Assembly: GCA_964390695.1 (NCBI GenBank)
Contig: CAYMKI010000108.1
Location: forward strand, 1-11,711
Length of the DNA stretch: 11,711 nucleotides
Origin: CAWACC01 sp964390695
Lineage (GTDB): Bacteria > Chlamydiota > Chlamydiia > Chlamydiales > Parachlamydiaceae
Direction of reading: 5' to 3'
Below the pieces are notes generated by a model, which saw nothing but the letters and a program-made list of their open reading frames with translations, was not told the origin of the DNA and made no database searches. Below, piece by piece: positions 4,994 to 11,711 of the stretch (the first letter of the stretch is position 1; each line of letters starts with the position of its first letter). The translations under genes and the position numbers were made by a program.

Positions 4994-5704
4994 ATGGTTA
5001 AGTTGACGTTTGGTAATTTTATAAATTATATCAATCATCCTACAAGTAGCGATTTAAACAAGTCCGATCAGAAAATAGCTTTGATATCTTCGATTGCCCT
5101 AGGGATATTTACACTTGGCCTCGTGCACTTAGGGTGTTATCTAGCGGATTTATACAACCAAAGAGTGGGCCTGTCTGTTCCTTCGGTAGGAGCTGGGGTT
5201 GCACAAGCTTCTCAGGGAGTTATTGGTCAGCCAGCAGCCACTGCGCAGGGTATATTATCTCCAAGCAAACTCAAAGCATTAGAAACCATATTTAACAGCA
5301 AGCATGCTGTTCTTAAAAAGCAACACCTTCCTTCCAAGCATCCTATTAGATCCTTCTTCTTTGATCCTAACTTCAGAACCAATTTTCACAAAAATTACTC
5401 TTTCAAAGATTTTGATTATGGCTTTGAGAACGAGCTGTTTGGAGTTCCATTAACTTTTCAAAATCCTGGTGATTTCAATCGAATTACGCAAAAGTACCCT
5501 CAAATTATCGGACGCTTGTCAAAAGATCCTAATCCAGCCAATCCCTTCAATCCTAACAATGGAAACCATTACCAAAGATTGGCTAATAACAACATATCCG
5601 TTATGTTAGATATGTGTGCGAAAGAAAAAAATAGCGCCGATAGATTGATGATTTACGATATGATCTCGGAAATATTGTCTGAAGCCATTATTGCGCATGG
5701 TTAA
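4994..5704 (+). CDS. unknown protein with N-terminal membrane segment
   Basis: The 236-aa protein begins with a short polar region (FGNFINYINHP at 6-16), then a hydrophobic helix at about 27-53 (KIALISSIALGIFTLGLVHL in part) ending in a cysteine and aspartate, and an alanine/glycine/serine-rich linker at about 60-90. The remainder, about 90-236, is polar and lacks further membrane segments. Such 'polar N-terminus, one LGIFTLG-type helix, variable domain' proteins are, as I recall, common among uncharacterised amoeba-associated chlamydial proteins, but I cannot verify it here. The distal part has NPANPFNPNNGNHY (180-193), asparagine/proline rich. AGG lies 6 nt before the ATG. Its stop is 4 bp from the stop of the convergent oppC, leaving no room for a terminator between them. 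Confidence 0.75.
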   Translation: MVKLTFGNFINYINHPTSSDLNKSDQKIALISSIALGIFTLGLVHLGCYLADLYNQRVGLSVPSVGAGVAQASQGVIGQPAATAQGILSPSKLKALETIFNSKHAVLKKQHLPSKHPIRSFFFDPNFRTNFHKNYSFKDFDYGFENELFGVPLTFQNPGDFNRITQKYPQIIGRLSKDPNPANPFNPNNGNHYQRLANNNISVMLDMCAKEKNSADRLMIYDMISEILSEAIIAHG

Positions 5705-5708
5705 GCAC

Positions 5709-6533
5709 TCAGCTGGTGACATCTAAGTGGTGTCGCAAACCTTCACCTAATAAATTAAAAGCCAATAAAGTCCCGGAGATGAAGCTTGCAGGCAAGAAAA
5801 ATCTCCAGGGATAATATTCAAAGGCTTGCAGCCCATCGCTGGCTAAAGTGCCCCAGCTGGCGAAGGGGGCCTGAACTCCTAGGCCTAAAAAGCTTAAAAA
5901 AGCCTCCACAAAAATAGCCGAAGGTATCGTTAAGGTTAGAGTCACTAGTACAGGCCCCCAAGCATTTGGAAGTAAATGATAGAACAGCAAGTATAATCTG
6001 CCTGCCCCCCAGCCTTGGGCTGCGAGGATGAATTCACGGTTCTTTAATCCCAGAAGCTGGCTGCGTACTATGCGTGCCATGGGTATCCAGCTAATTAAAG
6101 ACATGGCTAGAATAATTGTCAGAAGGCTGGGCCCTAGGACCAGCAGTAGCAAAGTCACTAAAAGCATATAGGGCAGAGAGTAAAGGGTGTCGGCAGCTCT
6201 CATCATGAGGTCATCCACCCATCCGCCCGCCATGGCGGCTATGCCTCCCCAAATAACCCCTATGAGTAAGTCTATAAAGGCTGCTAACAACCCGACGCAT
6301 AAGGAAATTCGGGCTCCGAAGGCTATGCGTGTAAAGAGATCTCTGCCTAATTCATCCGTTCCCATCCAGAATTCACGGCTTGGGGGATGATTGGCTTTTG
6401 AAAGTAAGGTGTCGCTGTATGTGTAGTCAGAGAGCCAGGGGCCAAGTATGGCATATACAGCCATCAGGATAAGAAAGACAAGGCTTAGGGTGATCATGCG
6501 AGGGGAATGACCTTTCTTTGTTATGAACTGCAT
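5709..6533 (-). CDS. oppC: oligopeptide/dipeptide ABC transporter permease, OppC/DppC type
   Basis: This is the second inner-membrane permease of a peptide importer (substrate from OppA passes through the OppB-OppC channel). The 274-aa length fits. Family marks are the first helix at about 13-32, the WMGTDELGRDLFTRIAFGAR segment (56-75), typical of OppC/DppC, the ATPase-contact EAA loop at about 167-190 (REFILAAQGWGAGRLYLLF, then HLLPN), and the C-terminal SFLGLGVQAP (214-223) and NLLGEGLRHHLD (260-271). At least five helices are evident. It starts 3 bp after the oppB stop, with AAGGA 8 nt upstream of the ATG, so it is co-translated with oppB. No oppD/oppF ATPase gene follows; the next gene is convergent and only 4 bp away. 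The substrate could be dipeptides or oligopeptides. Confidence 0.93.
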   Translation of the reverse strand: MQFITKKGHSPRMITLSLVFLILMAVYAILGPWLSDYTYSDTLLSKANHPPSREFWMGTDELGRDLFTRIAFGARISLCVGLLAAFIDLLIGVIWGGIAAMAGGWVDDLMMRAADTLYSLPYMLLVTLLLLVLGPSLLTIILAMSLISWIPMARIVRSQLLGLKNREFILAAQGWGAGRLYLLFYHLLPNAWGPVLVTLTLTIPSAIFVEAFLSFLGLGVQAPFASWGTLASDGLQAFEYYPWRFFLPASFISGTLLAFNLLGEGLRHHLDVTS

Positions 6534-6536
6534 AGT

Positions 6537-7439
6537 CTAAGTCCTTTCTATCCTTGGGTCTAGTAAACGGTTGGCAACATCTACAAGCAGCACAAACCCA
6601 AGTAAAAGCATGCTGTAAAATACCGTCAAACCCATGATCACAGGGTAGTCGCGGTTGGTTATGCTATTGACCAGCCATTGGCCTAATCCAGGGATCGCAA
6701 AGATTTTTTCCACTACAAAACTGCCTACCAATATGTTTGCGCACAGTGGTCCTGTGTAAGCTATGACGGGCAGGAGAGCATTCCTTAAAGCGTGTTTACA
6801 GCATATTGAAGTCGAGGATATGCCTCTGGCTCTGGCGGCTTGAATATATTTAGCTCTTAAAACCTCAGCCATGCCGGCCCTTGTCAGGCGGGCTATAAAA
6901 GTCGCTGGAAGTATGGCAAGAGATATCGCCGGTAATACTGTGTGCGACCAGGTTCCCCAGCGGGCGATTGGTAAAATGCCTAGATATAAACTGAAGTAAT
7001 ATTGCAATAACGAGGCTATGATAAAGCTGGGGATGGAGACACCTAAGGAAGATGCAATAAGCAAGAGCTTGTCCCATAGACTTCCAGATTTAAACGCAGA
7101 GATCACGCCTAGGGTGATGCCTATGGTGATAGACAATAGCAGGGCCTCTAAACCCAGCAAGGCGGACACCGGAAAGCCTTCGGCGATGATGCTATTGACT
7201 GTACGGTCTTTGTAATATAGGGAAGGTCCAAAATTCCAGGAGGCCAAGGATATGAGGTAGCGGCCATATTGCCGATACCATGAATCTTCCAGTCCGTAAT
7301 GCAAGCGTAATGCTTTGTGGATTTCTTCTGGAAGCGCCTGTTCGGATTGGAAAGGATCTCCCGGCAAAATATGCATAAATATGAAGGTAAGAGTGACTAT
7401 CACCCACAAGGCTGCCAATCTGGATAGTAATAGCTTCAT
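6537..7439 (-). CDS. oppB: oligopeptide/dipeptide ABC transporter permease, OppB/DppB type
   Basis: This is the first inner-membrane permease of the peptide importer, 300 aa as usual for the family. The N-terminal helix (about 5-24) leads into HILPGDPF (23-30), diagnostic for OppB/DppB. The EAA-type cytoplasmic loop is at about 199-224 (IQAARARGISSTSICCKHAL, then RNALLP), with glutamine in place of the first glutamate. VEKIFAIPGLGQWL (243-256) and NRLLDPRIE (290-298) are typical C-terminal motifs. It begins 10 bp downstream of oppA and ends 3 bp before oppC. It should contact an OppD/OppF-type ATPase that is not encoded in this window. DppB specificity cannot be excluded. Confidence 0.93.
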   Translation of the reverse strand: MKLLLSRLAALWVIVTLTFIFMHILPGDPFQSEQALPEEIHKALRLHYGLEDSWYRQYGRYLISLASWNFGPSLYYKDRTVNSIIAEGFPVSALLGLEALLLSITIGITLGVISAFKSGSLWDKLLLIASSLGVSIPSFIIASLLQYYFSLYLGILPIARWGTWSHTVLPAISLAILPATFIARLTRAGMAEVLRAKYIQAARARGISSTSICCKHALRNALLPVIAYTGPLCANILVGSFVVEKIFAIPGLGQWLVNSITNRDYPVIMGLTVFYSMLLLGFVLLVDVANRLLDPRIERT

Positions 7440-7449
7440 TCAGGCTCTC

Positions 7450-9021
7450 TTAAAAGTTTTCATAGAAAGCGAACTTGAAATCGAGATATCCCAGATCCGA
7501 GAAATAGACACCCAGAAGGTTATCGGATTTCACATAGTTGAAAGAGCTAAAGCAGATTGGAATAACAGGCATCTCTTGCATCAAGATGGCCTCGGCTTTA
7601 GATAGAATTTCTTTGCGTTTCTCGTGATGGAATTCGGTGGCGGATTTATCTAGCAACTGCGTGTATTCGGGGTTTTCCCAGAAGGTGTTATTGGTTTTGT
7701 TGTCTTTGGATTTAAAGATCTCTAAGAAGTTGATAGGATCGTGAAAGTCGGCGAACCACGAACCAAAGGCAACCTGATAGTCTTGGCGGCCAATGCGATC
7801 ATAAAAAATTTGCGCTTCGCAATTTTCTAGTTTGACTTCGATGTTGAGTGCTTTTTTCCATTGCTGTTGAATAGCTTGGGCAATCTTATGGTTACGGCTG
7901 GTGTTGGAATAGCATAGGGTAATAGCGGGAATATTGTCTTTAGACATATGCAGATCTTCTAAAGCCTCCTGAAATAGATACCAGGCTGCAGGAGTGTCAT
8001 TGTCATGAAAAAAAGTACTGGGATGCAAATGAAACGAGGGGGGAACAATAGCCATGGCAGGTTTTTGCCCCCCTAGGAGAACGTGTTCTACTAAGGCTTT
8101 TCTGTCGATGGCGTAAGCAAAAGCCTTTCTCATCTTAGCTGACTGAAATGGGGATTGAGAGGTGTTGACCCTGAACCAATGAGTGCCCGCTCCTGGTGTT
8201 ATGCGCAATTCCTTTCGATGTTTCAAGGTGGCAGTAGAGTCTTGTGGAATGGATCCCATAGGAGAACCTGCCCACTCTAATTCACCATTTTGATACATCC
8301 TTAGAGCTGTATGCTCGTCTAAGGGCATAAAAACTAATTTGTGCAGCCTGACTTCTCGGGCGTCCCAATAGCGGGGGTTTTTTACCAAGGTTAGTTCACT
8401 GTGTTTTGTCCAGTTGTCCAGCTTAAAAGGTCCATTGGTGATAACTTCGTTTGCTGAAAACTTTGGATGGACAGGATAGAAAAAATGAGAGGTCAGAAGT
8501 TCTAAAAAATAGGGAGTGGGTGTTTCTAACTCCACGACCAATGTCAGGGGATTAGGAGCCTGTATAGAGACCTCTTCTACGGGAATTTTACCTTCCTTGG
8601 CAGCTTTCGCCCCTTTGATAACATAGAACTGGTAGGCATTGGGCGCAGGAAAATCGGGTTGTAATATCTGTCTCCATGTCGCTACAAAATCATGGGCAGT
8701 CAGAGGGTCGCCGTTAGACCATGCCGATTTTTTTAAGGTAAAGGTATAGGTTGTGTGGTCGGGGGAAAGGTCGATTTTTTCGGCTAGGGCAGGGATGGGT
8801 TCGCCTTGCATATTGCAACGCATGAGCCCTTCATATAAGGCATGGAGGATGGTTGTGGTATCAAGCGCTCTCTCTAGCCTTGGATCTAAGGATTGGGGAT
8901 CGCTGGTCATGGAGATGTGGACGGTCTGCTCGTCAGCGTCTCTATGTTTTTGGTTGCTTTGACAACAGGTCAGGAGCATTAAGCCCAGAGATAACGCTGC
9001 TAATAATATTTTCTCTTTCAT
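7450..9021 (-). CDS. oppA: oligopeptide-binding lipoprotein OppA (family 5 solute-binding protein)
   Basis: The 523-aa protein is a periplasmic peptide-binding component. It has a lipoprotein signal: MKEK, a hydrophobic core and LLTCC, with C19 (or C20) as the lipidated residue, followed by a polar linker. Family 5 features are SLDPRL (44-49), LYEGLMR (62-68), TFTLKKSAWSNGDPLTAHDF (93-112, the usual F-L-----WSDG-P-TA-DF pattern), ITNGPFKL (194-201), ALRMYQNGELEW (239-250), MRKAFAYAIDR (297-307) and the C-terminal EAILMQEMPVIPI (477-489). The length and YQVAFGSWFADFHDP (415-429) fit oligopeptide rather than nickel binders. It is followed by oppB and oppC. A sigma70-like promoter lies upstream at 9067-9096. 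In intracellular bacteria it likely scavenges host peptides, and some chlamydial OppA proteins are reported to bind cell-wall peptides. Confidence 0.93.
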   Translation of the reverse strand: MKEKILLAALSLGLMLLTCCQSNQKHRDADEQTVHISMTSDPQSLDPRLERALDTTTILHALYEGLMRCNMQGEPIPALAEKIDLSPDHTTYTFTLKKSAWSNGDPLTAHDFVATWRQILQPDFPAPNAYQFYVIKGAKAAKEGKIPVEEVSIQAPNPLTLVVELETPTPYFLELLTSHFFYPVHPKFSANEVITNGPFKLDNWTKHSELTLVKNPRYWDAREVRLHKLVFMPLDEHTALRMYQNGELEWAGSPMGSIPQDSTATLKHRKELRITPGAGTHWFRVNTSQSPFQSAKMRKAFAYAIDRKALVEHVLLGGQKPAMAIVPPSFHLHPSTFFHDNDTPAAWYLFQEALEDLHMSKDNIPAITLCYSNTSRNHKIAQAIQQQWKKALNIEVKLENCEAQIFYDRIGRQDYQVAFGSWFADFHDPINFLEIFKSKDNKTNNTFWENPEYTQLLDKSATEFHHEKRKEILSKAEAILMQEMPVIPICFSSFNYVKSDNLLGVYFSDLGYLDFKFAFYENF

Positions 9022-9066
9022 GCAAGGTTCCAGTGGTGAAGAATTATTAATATCGTTTTAGGCTGC

Positions 9067-9096
9067 AGTCTAAGGCAAGGCGGGGATCGTTGTCAA
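9067..9096 (-). promoter_or_regulatory. sigma70-type promoter of oppABC
   Basis: Read on the minus strand, a perfect -35 TTGACA (9096-9091) is followed after 18 bp by TAGACT (9072-9067), a 4/6 match to the -10. Transcription would start near 9060, giving a leader of about 40 nt before the oppA ATG at 9021. It lies in the 99-bp gap between the STAS gene and oppA, so oppABC can be transcribed independently of the upstream gene. Confidence 0.6.
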
Positions 9097-9120
9097 TGAT
9101 AAGGAAACAAAATCAGAAGG

Positions 9121-9471
9121 TTATACCGAGACCTTTGCCCCAAAATGATGCAATGCTTCATTGGAATTAGTAAAAATTTTTAAAATTTTTATCAAGCTGG
9201 TATATTTAAATAAAGGATAAACAGAAGGCTGCACACCGCAAACGGTGAAATGGTCTTTGTTGGCAAAGAGCTTGTAAATAGAGATGAATACGGAAAGACC
9301 GGCGGAATCTATAAAGCTGACGTGGGATAAATCGAGGATGAATTTTCCATCCAGATTATCCATAAGGTTAAGCAACGTCGCTTTGACTTCCGAGGCGTTC
9401 CTCGCTTCAATGCTGGGTTCTTTGATGGTTATAAGTGTAACAGAGTCGATTGTTTTTTTTTCTATATCCAT
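9121..9471 (-). CDS. STAS-domain anti-sigma factor antagonist (RsbV/SpoIIAA-like)
   Basis: The 116-aa protein is a single STAS domain. The hallmark FILDLSHVSFIDSAGLSVFI (44-63) contains the phosphorylatable serine S56 in IDSAGL. Family members bind an anti-sigma kinase (RsbW/SpoIIAB type) when unphosphorylated and so free a sigma factor or other partner; phosphorylation at this serine switches them off. Chlamydiae are known to carry RsbV/RsbW/RsbU partner-switching proteins. No kinase or phosphatase is encoded next door. The gene is divergent from the PilZ-like gene with only 26 bp between their starts, and oppA follows on the same strand after 99 bp. No Shine-Dalgarno is visible before its ATG; TATAAA (9489-9484 on the minus strand) 12 nt upstream resembles a -10, so the mRNA could have a very short leader. 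Confidence 0.9.
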   Translation of the reverse strand: MDIEKKTIDSVTLITIKEPSIEARNASEVKATLLNLMDNLDGKFILDLSHVSFIDSAGLSVFISIYKLFANKDHFTVCGVQPSVYPLFKYTSLIKILKIFTNSNEALHHFGAKVSV

Positions 9472-9497
9472 ATGAAATTTAAATTTATAGGTTGAGG

Positions 9498-10298
9498 ATG
9501 ATGTCAGAACCTGGGCATGAATTAATAAAATTACCTCTCATGGGGACCCTTCAAGGCGAGTATGAATTATTTCAATATCTGATTCATGATATCAACGAAG
9601 AAACCATGCGAATATTCATCCCCCCATGGCTGACTAATCCCTATGTTTTACAGCATTCAGATATCATCAATTTGCATTTGTCATTTAAAATAAAAAATGT
9701 TTTTTATGCAAGGGGTGTTGTAGCAGCTGTTGAAAAACAAGATTCAGGAGGTAAAATTTACACATTGGAATATATAGGTCAATCGAGTTCTCCAATTCCT
9801 CAATCAGAGGGATACTATGACCTAGAGCATCTCCAGAAACCGTACCATATAAAATTGAATAACGCCCACATTTTGAAGAAATTAAAGAACATATTGGTTA
9901 TAAAAAAAGGTGTATTGGTTTATTTAAAACATTTTATCCCTTTTTTTTCACGGATTACCGGGTATGATAGAAAAGATTATATCATCCTAAAAAAACTGCT
10001 GTTGAACGATATTAAAAACAACCTTTGTAAACACTTGGCGCAAATTGAAGGACTATATCAATATTATTTGGAAAAACAGCAAACCCACTCTTTGTTGGAT
10101 ATCCTAGAACCTGAGAAAATTCTCGACAGCATTCAGTCGGAAATCAACCTGGATATTTTAAATTTAACCTTTGGCGATTTGGCTCATGTGCCCTACATAG
10201 AATCTATCAAGGAGCTGGAGGAACAACTCTACTGGAATTATAACCTGCTTATGACGGCTTATATGGACTCTTTATCACCTTCAGCTTACAGGTGTTGA
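9498..10298 (+). CDS. PilZ-like domain protein lacking canonical c-di-GMP residues, with unknown C-terminal part
   Basis: The N-terminal ~95 residues of this 266-aa protein look like a PilZ/YcgR-type beta-barrel: QYLIHDINEETMRIFIP (26-42) aligns with the family's 'v-DiS--Gm-i-iP' strand pair, then LHLSFKI (59-65), FYARGVVAAV (69-78) and KIYTLEYIG (86-94). The usual (D/N)xSxxG is DINEET and no RxxxR is seen before it, so c-di-GMP binding is doubtful. The C-terminal part (about 100-266) is helical and charged (KKLKNILVIKK, DRKDYIILKKLLLNDIKNNL) and not recognised. The start at 9498 has AGG 6 nt upstream; TTG 9492 is less likely. It is divergent from a STAS gene and convergent with a polysaccharide-synthase locus. 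The PilZ call is tentative. Confidence 0.7.
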   Translation: MMSEPGHELIKLPLMGTLQGEYELFQYLIHDINEETMRIFIPPWLTNPYVLQHSDIINLHLSFKIKNVFYARGVVAAVEKQDSGGKIYTLEYIGQSSSPIPQSEGYYDLEHLQKPYHIKLNNAHILKKLKNILVIKKGVLVYLKHFIPFFSRITGYDRKDYIILKKLLLNDIKNNLCKHLAQIEGLYQYYLEKQQTHSLLDILEPEKILDSIQSEINLDILNLTFGDLAHVPYIESIKELEEQLYWNYNLLMTAYMDSLSPSAYRC

Positions 10299-10314
10299 TG
10301 TACCTGTACTGGCT
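10283..10314. terminator. weak hairpin between convergent genes
   Basis: TACAGGT (10287-10293) pairs with ACCTGTA (10302-10308) across an 8-nt loop. The hairpin overlaps the stop codon (10296-10298) of the PilZ-like gene and lies before the end of the convergent hydrolase gene. No T-run follows, so a termination role is uncertain. Confidence 0.3.
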
Positions 10315-10346
10315 AAGATTAGATACTAGACGTAACATTATTAGAG

Positions 10347-11348
10347 TTAACTCTTTAGATTATTTTGAGCCCACCGTTGTATATTTTTTCTGGGTTTGCC
10401 GATATCTATTTCGGATGGCGTTAGTGTCCAATCCTCTTCTTTTTGCACTTGAAACCAGATGAGGGCTGTTATGTTCCAATCTAGACAGGTGCTCCAGGCT
10501 TCTTTTAACCATTTTTTTCGGTCACCTCCTTGCCTGACAGAGGCCGTTTCAAAAACAAATATAGGTTTGGAGCTGTCGAGTTTTTTTAGATCATGATATA
10601 CAGAGGAGAAAATATCAGAAAAAGACCTCCAATGTGAATTCCAACCATTTTTAGCAGCAGTCTGTGTCGATCCCCAATTATAGCCGTCCATACCTAGAAT
10701 GTCGATGTAATCCGATCCTGGGTAATAATTCTCTATCTTATTCCAGGCATTATTTGGAATGGAATCGGCATTGGGACAAAAGGCCCAAAGGACATTCAAA
10801 ACTTGGCGATTTCTAAAAAAATCTATAAGATGCCGATACATCTGTTTATAGAGGGCTGGACTGTCTTCGTTATAGCTATCCTCATGTGATGCCCAATGAT
10901 AACGTTGCAGATTCATTTCATGCCCAAAGCGGATGACGATGGGAAAAGGCAGTGCTTTGATATGATCCGAGAGCTGCTGCAGATAGGATTCATATAATCC
11001 GGACCGAATATCTTCCCATGTTACCGTATGCTCTATACCATCTTGCAGGTACATGGGTTCCCATGTGATGCAGGCGATAGCCCCATGTTCCCAGATAGTT
11101 TTTAAGGTTGCAGTAGGAATCACGGCATCGGATTTTGAAGGGGGAGGCCATTGGATATAAAATTCAATGATTTGCGCTTCGAGAGGCATTTGGCTATTGA
11201 GTTCATTCCATGAGTTAGTACTGAAGTCATTGCCCTCAACAGCATATCCCCAAAATACGCCTTCGTGTTTTTGTGAGTGTAGATAGAGTGCAAGTCCGGC
11301 AATAATGGCCGTGAAGATACCTCCGGAAATTTTTAAGGCCATTTTCAT
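10347..11348 (-). CDS. membrane-anchored GH26-like glycoside hydrolase
   Basis: The 333-aa protein has an N-terminal signal-anchor helix (about 4-24) and then a TIM-barrel-like domain resembling glycoside hydrolase family 26 (beta-mannanase, and beta-1,3-1,4-glucanase or xylanase in some members). Two motifs carry the expected catalytic glutamates: RFGHEMN (140-146) with acid/base E144 and FVFETAS (264-270) with nucleophile E267. WGYAVEGND (33-41), ACITWEPM (92-99), NVLWAFCPN (185-193) and DILGMDGYNWG (216-226) are further family-like segments. It starts 4 bp after the stop of a cellulose-synthase-like glycosyltransferase, so it probably trims or releases the polymer made by that enzyme, as BcsZ-type hydrolases do. 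The ATG at 11348 is preferred because it directly starts the anchor; an in-frame TTG at 11369 would add 7 residues and overlap the upstream gene. The substrate cannot be told from sequence. Confidence 0.85.
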   Translation of the reverse strand: MKMALKISGGIFTAIIAGLALYLHSQKHEGVFWGYAVEGNDFSTNSWNELNSQMPLEAQIIEFYIQWPPPSKSDAVIPTATLKTIWEHGAIACITWEPMYLQDGIEHTVTWEDIRSGLYESYLQQLSDHIKALPFPIVIRFGHEMNLQRYHWASHEDSYNEDSPALYKQMYRHLIDFFRNRQVLNVLWAFCPNADSIPNNAWNKIENYYPGSDYIDILGMDGYNWGSTQTAAKNGWNSHWRSFSDIFSSVYHDLKKLDSSKPIFVFETASVRQGGDRKKWLKEAWSTCLDWNITALIWFQVQKEEDWTLTPSEIDIGKPRKNIQRWAQNNLKS

Positions 11349-11352
11349 AGGT

Positions 11353-11711
11353 TTACTCGATTTGAACAAGGGGTTCTTCTTCTACTGGATGATTCAGGTA
11401 GATGACTACGGATAGAATTACAAAATAATAAAAACTCCATAACATGTTTACCATAAGCGATCCTGTCATTTCCTGTTCATAAAACAGGCGCATGACTCCC
11501 CAGGTTACAGCGGAAATTGATAAAAGAGCAGCTGAAATTTGCGGCCAAAGCCTCCATAAAGGGAGAGAGTTGCTGCCTCCTTTGGGAGTCACTACAAATC
11601 CCGTTTTCAGTCCCATTAAGGCGCTCAATGAAGCTCGCATAAAGATAGGAAAGGAAATGCTGGCTAATAGCACGCTGTTAAAAATATCTTTCGCGGGATA
11701 TCGCTTTGATG
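11353..11711 (-). CDS. family 2 glycosyltransferase, cellulose-synthase (BcsA)-like, C-terminal fragment
   Basis: Only the last ~119 residues are in the window; the frame stays open to the right edge, so the start lies outside. The visible part has RYPAKDIFNSVLLASISFPI, then FMRASLSALMGLKTGF and the VTPKGG motif, which are typical of the membrane region following the catalytic domain in BcsA-like processive synthases. Two further helices (WPQISAALLSISAVTWGVM and LMVNMLWSFYYFVILSVVIY) are followed by an acidic tail EEEPLVQIE. Such enzymes polymerise sugar from UDP-/GDP-sugars and extrude the chain. Bacterial BcsA usually has a C-terminal PilZ domain that binds c-di-GMP; here the protein stops soon after the last helix without one. 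It is followed 4 bp downstream by the GH26-like gene. Confidence 0.8.
   Translation of the reverse strand, partial: SKRYPAKDIFNSVLLASISFPIFMRASLSALMGLKTGFVVTPKGGSNSLPLWRLWPQISAALLSISAVTWGVMRLFYEQEMTGSLMVNMLWSFYYFVILSVVIYLNHPVEEEPLVQIE

Noticed and set aside
10344..10353. Palindrome GAGTTAACTC at the end of the hydrolase gene
   Set aside because: Only 10 bp, overlaps the stop codon and has no T-run; easily due to chance.

Overview
The window looks like chromosomal DNA of an environmental (amoeba-associated) member of the Chlamydiae. The support is indirect: an LcrH/SycD-type type III secretion chaperone next to two lineage-specific unknown proteins, an RsbV-like STAS protein, a chlamydia-like oligopeptide transporter, and the style of the rRNA spacer. 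No single gene proves the taxon, so this is an inference of moderate confidence.

Region 1 (1-700) is the end of an rRNA operon. It holds the 3' part of 23S rRNA, a spacer of about 145 bp, a complete 5S rRNA with a T-run, and then an unusual ~97-bp-period tandem repeat tract with several terminator-like hairpins. The tract ends in a larger inverted repeat lying between the rRNA operon and the convergent minus-strand genes.

Region 2 (714-2916, minus) is a three-gene cluster: a 298-aa coiled-coil-type unknown, an LcrH/SycD-like TPR chaperone with a long N-terminal extension, and a 193-aa unknown with a hydrophobic centre and a proline-rich tail. The last two overlap by ATGA. The arrangement suggests a type III secretion chaperone with its substrates. 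Region 3 (3020-4599, plus) is a tight operon of a small secreted protein, a DUF2156 acyl/aminoacyl-transferase-like protein and a four-helix YvlD/phage-holin-4-like membrane protein.

Region 4 (4595-4993) is intergenic and full of inverted repeats: an 18-bp perfect inverted repeat overlapping the preceding stop codon, then a ~60-bp-arm imperfect palindrome with a third, decayed copy beside it. It is followed by a 236-aa unknown membrane-anchored protein (4994-5704), which ends 4 bp from the end of the convergent opp operon.

Region 5 (5709-9021, minus) is oppABC: a lipoprotein binding protein and two permeases, with a good sigma70-type promoter in front and no ATPase genes attached. Region 6 (9121-10298) is a divergent pair, a STAS anti-sigma-factor antagonist and a PilZ-like protein lacking the canonical c-di-GMP residues. 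Region 7 (10347-11711, minus) is the end of a polysaccharide synthase locus: the C-terminus of a cellulose-synthase-like family 2 glycosyltransferase, followed by a membrane-anchored GH26-like glycoside hydrolase with both catalytic glutamates. A PilZ-like gene beside a synthase whose visible C-terminus has no PilZ domain is a notable pairing.
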